From contig MFGW01000180.1 in assembly GCA_001780385.1 (NCBI GenBank), positions 7,212 through 13,155 of the forward strand: a stretch of DNA of 5,944 bases, written 5' to 3'. Position 1 is the stretch's first letter. The number at the start of each line of letters is the position of its first letter. The stretch is from Candidatus Fischerbacteria bacterium RBG_13_37_8 (lineage in GTDB: Bacteria > Acidobacteriota > HRBIN11 > MFGW01). Under the pieces are notes generated by a model that worked only from the letters and a program-made list of their open reading frames with translations, was not told where the DNA came from and searched no databases. Positions 1 through 5,944 of this stretch are shown one piece after another. A program made the translations under genes and the position numbers.

Positions 1-489
1 AAACAGTTTATATTCCTTCGCTGTTTTCATGATTTCATTCATGTTGCAGGCCTGACCAAATAAATGCACGGGCAGAATACCTATAACTTTTGATGCTTTC
101 CTGGAGAGGTACTCACGTATTTTTTGCGGGTCTATATTAAGTGTAAAGCGGTCGATATCAACAAAAACAGGTGTTGCGCCTGCTCTCAGGATAGCATCAC
201 CGGTAGCTGTGAAGGTAAACGGAGTAGTAATGATTTCATCAGCTCTATCAAAATATTCCTTCTGCTTAAATTTAAGAGCGAAGGCACGCAGTGCAAGCAC
301 AAGTGCATCAGTACCGGATGATACGCCAATGCAATGTTTCACGCCAAGATATTTTGCAACTGCTTCCTCTAATTTCTTTACTTCAGGTCCAAGTATCCAT
401 TGCTGATGTTTCAGACATTCCCTGATTGCAGCATCTATATCCTTTTTCATGTATTCATATTCCATTTTTAAATCAAGCATTTGAATCAT
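1..489 (-). CDS. DegT/DnrJ/EryC1/StrS sugar aminotransferase, WbpE-like (3' end outside window)
   Basis: N-terminal 163 residues of a PLP-dependent nucleotide-sugar aminotransferase; the frame is open to the window edge. Visible family marks are WILGPEV (31-37), the SSGTDAL PLP-phosphate segment (57-63), DEIITTPFTFTATGD (84-98) with the aromatic expected to stack on PLP, GATPVFVDID (104-113), and ILPVHLFGQ (138-146). The catalytic lysine and the C-terminal half lie beyond the left edge. Compared with typical WbpE there are about seven extra residues around 71-83 (FALKFKQKEYFDR). The ATG at 489 has AGGAG eight bases upstream (498-502), and that ribosome-binding site lies inside a duplicated 71-bp repeat. 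It follows the dehydrogenase/acetyltransferase fusion gene on the same strand, so I infer that it aminates the 3-keto sugar, as WbpE does for UDP-3-keto-GlcNAcA using glutamate. The family assignment is firm; the exact substrate rests on context, and another keto-sugar is possible. Confidence 0.9.
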   Translation of the reverse strand, partial: MIQMLDLKMEYEYMKKDIDAAIRECLKHQQWILGPEVKKLEEAVAKYLGVKHCIGVSSGTDALVLALRAFALKFKQKEYFDRADEIITTPFTFTATGDAILRAGATPVFVDIDRFTLNIDPQKIREYLSRKASKVIGILPVHLFGQACNMNEIMKTAKEYKLF

Positions 490-497
490 CGTTTATG

Positions 498-502
498 CTC
501 CT
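498..502 (-). promoter_or_regulatory. Ribosome-binding site of the aminotransferase, inside the 71-bp repeat
   Basis: The plus-strand CTCCT reads AGGAG on the minus strand, eight bases before the ATG at 489. It fixes the start of the aminotransferase in preference to the in-frame ATG three codons later. An identical AGGAG is present in the second repeat copy at 569-573, but no start codon follows it. Confidence 0.75.
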
Positions 503-515
503 ATGCAAATAAAGT

Positions 516-544
516 GTAGGGGCAGACCTATGTGTCTGCCCTAC
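516..544. repeat. Palindromic hairpin element, copy 1
   Basis: GTAGGGGCAGAC pairs with GTCTGCCCTAC around a short CTATGT loop, with one bulged G. This is an 11-bp stem of the REP-like palindrome type. On the minus strand it lies 27 bases before the aminotransferase start codon, so it would be a strong hairpin in that gene's leader. It has no U-tract after it, so it does not look like a terminator. Confidence 0.85.
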
Positions 545-586
545 TTAGCGCTTGCGTAAAAATAACTTCTCCTATGCAAATAAAGT

Positions 587-615
587 GTAGGGGCAGACCT
601 ATGTGTCTGCCCTAC
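587..615. repeat. Palindromic hairpin element, copy 2
   Basis: Identical to the hairpin at 516-544, carried by the second 71-bp unit: the same 11-bp GTAGGGCAGAC stem with a bulged G and a six-base loop. It directly precedes the long inverted repeat that starts at 618. Confidence 0.85.
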
Positions 616-617
616 TT

Positions 618-799
618 AGCGCTTGCGTAAAAATAACTTGGCAATTTTGCTGCCCAATCTTCACATTATCTTTGACAGATTATCGGTCGCAAAATCCTCG
701 AAATAGCGCTGCTATTCCTGCGGTTTTGCTTCCTCAAATCTGTCAAATCTAATGTAAATTTGGGCGCAAAAAGCACCAAGTTATTTTTACGCAAGCGCT
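618..799. repeat. 182-bp near-palindromic (inverted repeat) element
   Basis: The outer 24 bases at each end (618-641 and 776-799) are perfect inverted complements, beginning AGCGCTTGCGTAAAAATAAC on the left. Inside, the arms continue to match imperfectly all the way to a centre near 709: TTTGACAGATT at 670-680 matches its inverse near 738-751, GCAAAA near 689-694 matches TTTTGC at 724-729, and AATAGC (702-707) matches GCTATT (711-716). By eye about three-quarters of positions pair. The arms meet with almost no loop, leaving no room for a transposase. It resembles a non-autonomous palindromic or MITE-like element, or a large hairpin RNA if transcribed. I see no clear target-site duplication. 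Confidence 0.85.
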
Positions 800-803
800 T
801 AGG

Positions 804-872
804 CAATCCCGAACGGGAGAGGAAGTATAATCCGTCAGGGATTGTTACGTTTGCCTCCGGCAAACTCACAAT
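804..872. repeat. Cluster of small nested inverted repeats
   Basis: CAATCCC (804-810) pairs with GGGATTG (838-844) and encloses the short hairpin TCCCGAACGGGA (807-818). Next to it, GTTTGCC (849-855) pairs with GGCAAAC (859-865) around a three-base TCC loop, and the arms extend imperfectly to ATTGT/ACAAT at 841 and 872. The look is that of stacked intergenic repeat elements and not of a conserved RNA family; no coding function is supported. Confidence 0.65.
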
Positions 873-875
873 GAC

Positions 876-902
876 AAAAAAAATTAGGTGACTGTCCCTA
901 AT
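876..902 (-). terminator. Likely intrinsic terminator after the dehydrogenase-acetyltransferase gene
   Basis: On the minus strand ATTAGG and CCTAAT (902-897 and 888-883) form a six-base stem around an eight-base loop, followed directly by a run of seven further T residues (882-876). It starts three bases past the TAA stop at 905-907, the right place for a Rho-independent terminator. The stem is short and AT-rich, so read-through to the aminotransferase is plausible. It may also belong to a dispersed repeat and serve as a terminator only incidentally. Confidence 0.5.
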
Positions 903-904
903 AT

Positions 905-2503
905 TTATTTCATTTCGAGGCGTAAATGTTCGCCTTCTTTTACATACTGCAATCCACAACAGCGACATATCATACGATTATCAATCATAATTCCTTTCAG
1001 TGTATTTCCGCATTTACATACCCAACCTGTTTGACGAGCTGGAACTCCTGTTACCAACGCATACGGCAACACTTCCTTCGTTACCACTGCTCCGGCTCCT
1101 ATTAATGCATACTCACCGATAGTTACACCGCATATTATCGTGCTGTTCGCTCCCAGCGTCGCCCCTCGTTTCACCAGCGTCTTCCTAAATTCAGTCTTGC
1201 GTTCTATAAATGCACGCGGATTTATCACATTCGTGAATACCATCGAAGGTGCACAAAATACTTCATCCTCTAATTCTACACTTTCATATATGCTTACATA
1301 GTTCTGTACCTTCACGCGATTCCCTATTATAACATTCGGTCCTACCATGACATTTTGCCCAAAAATACAGTTCTGTCCTATCTTCGTATTCTTTAATATA
1401 TGACAATAATGCCAGATTTTTGTTCCATCCCCTATTTCCACTTGATCATCAACGAACGAACTCTCATGTACAAAATACTTCTTATCAATCTTTGGAGAAA
1501 TTTCTTGAATCTCAGGAATTCCCTGCGATAAACTATGTTGTTCAATATTAGTCTGGCATGCTTCCAGTATTTTCAATACTTTTAATGCTTCCTGCCCATC
1601 CGTTTTTGGCCGCTTTCGTTCTTTCACGCACATCAGGAAATGCTGCATCTCAATTTTTAACGGCTCTCCTTTCGCAAACGGTACTACCTGGTACTGTGCC
1701 TTTTGCGCGATCGGCACCTTGCCGTTACGCCATTCAATCGTATGAGGATAAAGAAATAATTTCTCCTCACTCACATCATCAAATACTGCCATGGCTTTTG
1801 TGCCTACTACTACCAGTTTCTGTTCTTTGAATGGATGAAGCCAACTGACAAAAATATGCGCTTTCACTCCATTGGCAAATTCAAACATGGACAATGTGGT
1901 GTCATAAATACCTTCGTTGAGGTATGCACCACCAAACGTTGATACACACAAAGGTTCTTCATCCATGAGCATTAAAATGATCGATATGTCATGCGGTGCA
2001 AAACTCCATAAAATATTTTCCTCGGTGCGTAACTTGCCAATATTAAGCCGGTTGGAATATATATATTGAATTTTTCCCAACTCACCTGCTTTTATTAATT
2101 CCTTCAATTTTATCACCGCAGGATGATATTGCAATATATGATCCACCATTAGAATACGTTTTTTCTGCTCTGCCAGTTGCACAAGCTCCTGACCTTCAGT
2201 CATCGTTAATGCTAACGGTTTTTCAACAAATACATCTTTACCTGCAAGAAGAGCTTTTTTGATTAATTCATAATGCGACGCAGCAGGCGTTGCTATTGCT
2301 GCTGCTTTAATTTCCGGTATTTGTAATACTTTCTCGAAAGAATTCACGTACTCAATACCTGGAAATTGTGATTTTCTCTCCATAAGTAATTTTTCATCTA
2401 CATCACATGCAGTATGCAAAACATTTAGTTCATACAAATTTCGCAATAAATTATTACCCCAATAACCTAAACCAATTAATCCAATATATTTTCCTTCTGT
2501 CAT
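905..2503 (-). CDS. Bifunctional Gfo/Idh/MocA dehydrogenase - hexapeptide N-acetyltransferase (WbpB-WbpD-like fusion)
   Basis: This 532-residue protein has two enzyme domains. Residues 5-125 form an NAD-binding Rossmann fold with GLGYWG (11-16) and the VEKPLAL motif with catalytic lysine K95; about 126-325 form the Gfo/Idh/MocA substrate domain with HD at 171-172. After a linker (326-343), residues 344-490 are a left-handed beta-helix acyltransferase with hexapeptide repeats ([36 protein letters not shown], then GVPAR). The tail has C496, C498, C513 and C516, a possible zinc ribbon. Separate WbpB/WlbA (UDP-GlcNAcA 3-dehydrogenase) and WbpD/WlbB (3-amino N-acetyltransferase, acetyl-CoA) are each about the size of one half. 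The WbpE-like aminotransferase downstream would act between the two steps. The ATG at 2503 follows GAGAG at a seven-base spacing and lies 23 bp after the preceding gene. The domain calls are firm; the substrate is inferred from similarity and neighbours. Confidence 0.92.
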   Translation of the reverse strand: MTEGKYIGLIGLGYWGNNLLRNLYELNVLHTACDVDEKLLMERKSQFPGIEYVNSFEKVLQIPEIKAAAIATPAASHYELIKKALLAGKDVFVEKPLALTMTEGQELVQLAEQKKRILMVDHILQYHPAVIKLKELIKAGELGKIQYIYSNRLNIGKLRTEENILWSFAPHDISIILMLMDEEPLCVSTFGGAYLNEGIYDTTLSMFEFANGVKAHIFVSWLHPFKEQKLVVVGTKAMAVFDDVSEEKLFLYPHTIEWRNGKVPIAQKAQYQVVPFAKGEPLKIEMQHFLMCVKERKRPKTDGQEALKVLKILEACQTNIEQHSLSQGIPEIQEISPKIDKKYFVHESSFVDDQVEIGDGTKIWHYCHILKNTKIGQNCIFGQNVMVGPNVIIGNRVKVQNYVSIYESVELEDEVFCAPSMVFTNVINPRAFIERKTEFRKTLVKRGATLGANSTIICGVTIGEYALIGAGAVVTKEVLPYALVTGVPARQTGWVCKCGNTLKGIMIDNRMICRCCGLQYVKEGEHLRLEMK

Positions 2504-2526
2504 ACATTATCTCTCTTTATTATACA

Positions 2527-3482
<956 letters not shown>

Positions 3483-3511
3483 ATGAAAATTAATACTAAA
3501 CTTTCTTATAT

Positions 3512-3540
3512 AATGTACCTATTTTCATTCTTGCTGTCAA
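3512..3540 (-). promoter_or_regulatory. Predicted sigma70-type promoter of the sugar-nucleotide operon
   Basis: On the minus strand a perfect TTGACA (3540-3535) and TACATT (3517-3512, four of six consensus bases) are separated by exactly 17 bases. Transcription would begin near 3505, giving an untranslated leader of about 37 bases before the ATG at 3468. The -35 box is one base from the TGGGGAC heptamer array, so the region where an UP element or activator would bind is made of repeats. Confidence 0.6.
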
Positions 3541-3541
3541 A

Positions 3542-3590
3542 TGGGGACTGGGGACTGGGGACTGGGGATTGGGGACTGGGGACTGGGGAA
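3542..3590. repeat. Seven-copy TGGGGAC heptanucleotide array with G-quadruplex potential
   Basis: Seven contiguous 7-base units: TGGGGAC three times, TGGGGAT, TGGGGAC twice, and TGGGGAA. This gives seven runs of four Gs separated by three-base loops on the plus strand, a strong G-quadruplex pattern. The G-rich strand is the template for the leftward genes, so their RNA would carry C-runs. The array lies between the transporter gene and the operon promoter and is a candidate for slippage-driven length change. Confidence 0.95.
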
Positions 3591-3610
3591 TAGATGATGC
3601 GAAGCCTCCA

Positions 3611-3631
3611 TGAACCTTGAACTTTGAACCT
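3611..3631. repeat. Three-copy TGAACCT-type heptanucleotide repeat
   Basis: TGAACCT, TGAACTT and TGAACCT are contiguous. This is a second 7-base tandem repeat of unrelated sequence, 20 bp from the TGGGGAC array and just past the stop of the transporter gene. Only three units exist, so chance is not excluded, but the shared unit length is notable. Confidence 0.6.
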
Positions 3632-3635
3632 CCAA

Positions 3636-4532
3636 TCAGCCAAGGGCTACTATGAATGCGCCGCTAATACCAAGAATAAGTGCTATTACGCGTCGTATCG
3701 TGAATGGTTCTTTTAAAAAGAGCGCGGCGAAAATAAAAACAAAAATATTACTCGTTTGATTTATGGCGGAAGCTTCAGATGCTTGCGCAAATTTAAATCC
3801 TATCACCCAGAAAATTACTGCTATATATTGACCGAGAAAGGATCCCGTAAATGTATAAGCGAAACCACGGAATGAAAAAAGAGGAGCCAATATCTGTTTG
3901 CGTCCTGGCATAAAAGCAAGGAGAATTAAAAGTCCAACCAAGGCTCCTACAAAACGTATCATTATCACCCATAATACTGCCATCCGGTCTAAAAAAGGTT
4001 TCATGATTACCACAGAAAGCGACATTGCAAATATAGCGAGGATTCCCCAAAAAATACCTCGCAGCAATTCACGGTGGCTTACCGGTATCCGTTTCTTAAT
4101 ATTCAGGGTTGAAAGAACAGCACAAACTATCAGTGCTACTCCAATGATCTGCAGAACAGTCAAACTTTCCGCCAACCATATCATAGACATGATAATAATA
4201 AACGGACTATATAAACAATCAACAATTGCAGATAAACCTGCTCCTATACAATTGAGACTTTTAAAAAATAGCGTGTCGCCAATTACCATTCCAACAACGC
4301 CACTTAAAATAAATATAAAATATTCATTCCATGATATTGAAGGAAAAAATGCTACGTTAAATATCAGCATGGTAGGAATAAATAAAAAAAGAGACAATGA
4401 GATTTTAAATAAATTCAATGCAATGGGATGCAGCCTTTCTCCGCTTTTTTTGAACAGAATAACTGCAAATGCCCAAAAAACTGCACTGATAAAAGCACTA
4501 ATTTCTCCAAAATAAGGAATAGAATCCATCAT
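3636..4532 (-). CDS. EamA/DMT-superfamily membrane transporter
   Basis: A 298-residue, very hydrophobic protein of the usual DMT size, with about ten predicted membrane segments in two homologous EamA halves (roughly 9-145 and 157-298). Each half ends with the family-type pattern of a helix followed by a Glu-containing turn: SPFIIIMSMIWLAESLT at 109-125 and SNIFVFIFAALFLKEPFT at 261-278. It sits in the inner membrane and probably exports or imports a small metabolite; the substrate cannot be read from sequence. I chose the ATG at 4532 because GAG lies just upstream of it. An in-frame TTG at 4541 would add three residues but has no Shine-Dalgarno, and a second ATG at 4529 is equally possible. 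It lies 167 bp before the fucose-synthase-like gene on the same strand, but the promoter and repeats between them suggest separate units. A role in sugar or lipid-carrier transport is only a possibility. Confidence 0.88.
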   Translation of the reverse strand: MMDSIPYFGEISAFISAVFWAFAVILFKKSGERLHPIALNLFKISLSLFLFIPTMLIFNVAFFPSISWNEYFIFILSGVVGMVIGDTLFFKSLNCIGAGLSAIVDCLYSPFIIIMSMIWLAESLTVLQIIGVALIVCAVLSTLNIKKRIPVSHRELLRGIFWGILAIFAMSLSVVIMKPFLDRMAVLWVIMIRFVGALVGLLILLAFMPGRKQILAPLFSFRGFAYTFTGSFLGQYIAVIFWVIGFKFAQASEASAINQTSNIFVFIFAALFLKEPFTIRRVIALILGISGAFIVALG

Positions 4533-4546
4533 ATATCTCAACCATA

Positions 4547-4552
4547 ATTATA
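4547..4552 (-). promoter_or_regulatory. Candidate -10 box for the transporter gene
   Basis: A perfect TATAAT reads leftwards here. The best -35 at a 16-base spacing (GCTACA, near 4574-4569) matches only three consensus bases. Transcription would start near 4540, leaving a leader of about eight bases before the ATG at 4532 and excluding the TTG at 4541. In AT-rich DNA the hexamer could be chance. Confidence 0.3.
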
Positions 4553-4613
4553 ATTTGAAATGACCTATTGTAGCGTAATAATCATCTCTCATGCAAGTAA
4601 ATAAAAAGTAAGG

Positions 4614-4642
4614 TTGAGGTTAAGAGAGAGCTGTGATAGAAT
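4614..4642 (+). promoter_or_regulatory. Predicted sigma70-type promoter of the secreted repeat-protein gene
   Basis: TTGAGG (4614-4619) and TAGAAT (4637-4642, five of six consensus bases) are separated by exactly 17 bases. Transcription would begin near 4649, just ahead of the GGAGG at 4655-4659 and the ATG at 4666. It is divergent from the transporter gene within a 133-bp shared intergenic region. Confidence 0.5.
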
Positions 4643-4654
4643 CTGCTAATTACT

Positions 4655-4659
4655 GGAGG
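4655..4659 (+). promoter_or_regulatory. Ribosome-binding site deciding the start of the repeat-protein gene
   Basis: GGAGG, six bases before the ATG at 4666, is the strongest Shine-Dalgarno in the window. It places the start directly before a hydrophobic signal-like segment. Confidence 0.75.
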
Positions 4660-4665
4660 CTTTCA

Positions 4666-5944
4666 ATGCATAGCGTAGTGTCTTTTTTATATAAAAAATG
4701 CATAATTGTATATTTCGCAGTTCTAATTATGGTTTTATTTGCTGTCGGTGATGATACTGCTGAAAATTGGTTCAGTACCTGGAGTGGCAAGAAAAATGAT
4801 GCTGCACATGCTGTAGTACAAACCGTTGATGATGGATACTTGATTGGTGGCGAAACAAATTCTTTTGGCGCCGGGGGTTCTGATATTATGCTCATGAAAC
4901 TTGACAGGACAGGAAATACCCAATGGCAGAAAACCTATGGAACGAAAAGAAACGAACATTTTCACTCTATAAAAGTAACAAAGGATGATGGTTTTGTAAT
5001 TCTGGCAAGTACGAATTATTTTGCCATTTCACATCCTGATATTCTTATTTTTAAAATTAATAACAGTGGCACCATTGTCTGGCAAAATGCCTACGGTACA
5101 CGTAATTCAGAATTTTTTGAAGGAAATTCCTTGCTCGCAGAAACAAATGATGATGGGTTTATGATTGCCGGAACTATTAAATATGATGAAAAAATTAAAA
5201 AAGGCACGCAATCGCACACCGATATTTTTCTCATGAAACTCAACAGCAAAGGTTTAATGCTCTGGGAAAAAACATATGACATAAGTATGCTTGATGGTAT
5301 TCGTACCATAAAACGGACTAAAGATGGAGGTTACATTCTTGCAGGATATGCACTTGTATTTTCTCTCTTCAAAGGGAGCGATTATAATTTCTGGGCTTCT
5401 AAAATTAATTCAGAAGGTGAATTGCAATGGCAAAAAATGTATGGTGGAAAGGATAGTGAACAGGCAACTTCAATTGTTGTAACTGAAAAGGGCGAATATA
5501 TAATAGTAGGGAGTACGAAAAGTTATGGTGAAGGCGAGAATGATATTCTCATATTAAAATTGGATGCAAAAGGAATAATTGTATGGCAGGCAGCGTATGG
5601 CGGAAAGAAAATGGACATAGCCCAATCAGTTCTGCAAACAAATGATGATGAATATCTCATTTCAGGTATGACAGAATCCTTCGGTGCCGGGAAACAGGAT
5701 GTGCTGGCGCTTAAAATAAATGATTCCGGCGACATACTCTGGCAAAAAGCGTACGGTGGTAAAAATGAAGAGGCACTTTTTAACAGCAGTGCAACTCATG
5801 ATGGTGGCTTTATTTTAGCAGGAACAACCAGGTCATTTAGCGATACTGAGACTGATATGTATCTTTTAAAAATTAACAGCAGTGGTACTCCTGATAAAAG
5901 ATGCTCATTATTTTCACAAGGATACGCAAATAAAATAATGTCAC
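4666..5944 (+). CDS. Secreted seven-repeat, probable beta-propeller protein (3' end outside window)
   Basis: 426 residues are visible and the frame is open at the right edge. Residues 1-27 look like a signal peptide or membrane anchor: KK at 10-11, then a hydrophobic stretch to 27. No lipobox is seen. Seven repeats of about 52 residues follow (approximately 36-92, 93-144, 145-205, 206-260, 261-312, 313-364, 365-414). Each runs: acidic/polar start, a T-x-DGG(Y/F)-hydrophobic-(A/G)G strand, an often SFGAG-like turn, D(I/V)L-x-LK(L/I), N/D-x-x-G, and a closing WQK-x-YG. Such repeats occur in extracellular bacterial proteins of beta-propeller type; seven is a usual blade number. Repeats 3 and 4 have insertions (near 172-185 and 228-240). 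The last repeat loses the WQK-YG ending and reads TPDKRCS, so the propeller probably ends there and another domain may follow. No catalytic motif is visible and the function is unknown. Its divergent orientation gives no firm link to the sugar genes. Confidence 0.85.
   Translation, partial: MHSVVSFLYKKCIIVYFAVLIMVLFAVGDDTAENWFSTWSGKKNDAAHAVVQTVDDGYLIGGETNSFGAGGSDIMLMKLDRTGNTQWQKTYGTKRNEHFHSIKVTKDDGFVILASTNYFAISHPDILIFKINNSGTIVWQNAYGTRNSEFFEGNSLLAETNDDGFMIAGTIKYDEKIKKGTQSHTDIFLMKLNSKGLMLWEKTYDISMLDGIRTIKRTKDGGYILAGYALVFSLFKGSDYNFWASKINSEGELQWQKMYGGKDSEQATSIVVTEKGEYIIVGSTKSYGEGENDILILKLDAKGIIVWQAAYGGKKMDIAQSVLQTNDDEYLISGMTESFGAGKQDVLALKINDSGDILWQKAYGGKNEEALFNSSATHDGGFILAGTTRSFSDTETDMYLLKINSSGTPDKRCSLFSQGYANKIMS

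Larger units (their letters stand above)
498..639. repeat. Exact 71-bp tandem duplication (498-568 and 569-639)
   Basis: The two copies are identical base for base by eye. Each contains, in minus-strand reading order, an end segment AAGTTATTTTTACGC, the palindrome GCGC, a GTAGGGCAGAC hairpin and a leader ending in TAGGAG. The left copy ends exactly with the Shine-Dalgarno sequence of the aminotransferase gene, so the duplicated unit is that gene's leader plus part of the adjacent inverted repeat. Perfect identity implies a recent event, active homogenisation or an assembly artefact. Confidence 0.95.
490..904. other. Repeat-filled intergenic gap within the sugar-nucleotide cluster
   Basis: These 415 bases between two codirectional glycan genes hold no convincing gene. 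Going from the aminotransferase side they contain two exact 71-bp tandem copies, a long near-palindrome, several small hairpins and a terminator-like hairpin next to the fusion gene. The only long frame, on the minus strand at 666-968, runs through the palindrome and into the start of the neighbouring gene, has no family resemblance and is best read as translated repeat. A gap this large contrasts with the 23-bp spacing between the two preceding genes, suggesting that repeats inserted into a formerly compact operon. Confidence 0.75.

Noticed and set aside
498..639. CRISPR array
   Set aside because: Two identical 71-bp units lie directly head to tail with no spacers, and no cas gene is nearby.
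640..790. Promoter for the aminotransferase inside the palindrome (a TTGACA occurs on the minus strand near 751-746)
   Set aside because: No acceptable -10 box lies 16-18 bases downstream of it, and the hexamer is part of the repeated arm sequence.
618..799. Insertion sequence with a transposase gene
   Set aside because: The element is only 182 bp and its arms meet at the centre, so no transposase is encoded; at most it is a non-autonomous element.
666..968. 100-codon minus-strand frame across the long palindrome and into the end of the fusion gene
   Set aside because: Most of it is translated inverted-repeat sequence, it overlaps the well-supported fusion gene, and it shows no domain or ribosome-binding site.
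3542..3590. Intrinsic terminator for the transporter gene
   Set aside because: The array is G-rich on one strand with no self-complementary stem and no following T-run on the minus strand.
3793..4050. 85-codon minus-strand frame inside the transporter gene
   Set aside because: Out-of-frame shadow of the transporter; no independent start signal.
3898..4515. 205-codon plus-strand frame opposite the transporter gene
   Set aside because: Exactly antisense to a clear ten-helix transporter. Its composition (many Ile, Thr, Lys, Pro) is what the complement of hydrophobic codons gives; no family resemblance.
4650..5735. Several 70-80-codon minus-strand frames opposite the repeat-protein gene
   Set aside because: They are antisense to a continuous frame with clear protein repeats, and their recurrence simply mirrors those repeats.

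Overview
The window is AT-rich bacterial DNA. It holds five protein genes, two of them cut by the window edges, and two repeat-rich intergenic stretches. The nucleotide-sugar genes suggest a bacterium that makes a surface polysaccharide or LPS-type glycan. A large secreted repeat protein, several palindromic repeats and heptanucleotide arrays fit an environmental, probably uncultured, Gram-negative-type genome. No taxonomic marker is present, so I do not name a phylum.

Layout. Positions 1-3468 are read leftwards and form a sugar-nucleotide cluster. In transcription order it has three genes. The first is a GDP-L-fucose synthase-like epimerase/reductase (3468-2527). The second, 23 bp further on, is a natural fusion of a Gfo/Idh/MocA (WbpB/WlbA-like) dehydrogenase with a left-handed beta-helix (WbpD/WlbB-like) N-acetyltransferase (2503-905). 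The third, after a 415-bp repeat-filled gap, is the N-terminal part of a DegT/DnrJ/EryC1/StrS (WbpE-like) aminotransferase (489-1, running off the edge). A good sigma70-type promoter (TTGACA, 17 bp, TACATT on the minus strand) lies just upstream of the first gene. Positions 3636-4532 encode a leftward EamA/DMT-family membrane transporter. From 4666 rightwards runs a divergent gene for a secreted protein with seven repeats of about 52 residues, cut by the right edge.

How the genes fit together. In the known Wbp/Wlb pathway, UDP-GlcNAcA is oxidised at C3 (WbpB), transaminated (WbpE) and N-acetylated (WbpD) to UDP-GlcNAc(3NAc)A, a precursor of 2,3-diacetamido-uronic acids. All three activities are represented here, two of them fused in one polypeptide. 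The fucose-synthase-like gene suggests that a deoxyhexose is made for the same glycan. WbpA-, WbpI- and GMD-type enzymes are not in the window.

Non-coding structure. The 490-904 gap contains an exact 71-bp tandem duplication that carries the aminotransferase ribosome-binding site, a 182-bp near-palindrome that shares its end with that duplication, further small hairpins and a likely intrinsic terminator. Between the epimerase and the transporter, a seven-copy TGGGGAC array abuts the -35 box of the sugar-operon promoter, followed by a second, unrelated heptamer array. I see no evidence for CRISPR, a defence system, an RNA gene or a transposase. The most unusual signals are the repeats placed at gene-control points and the two-enzyme fusion.
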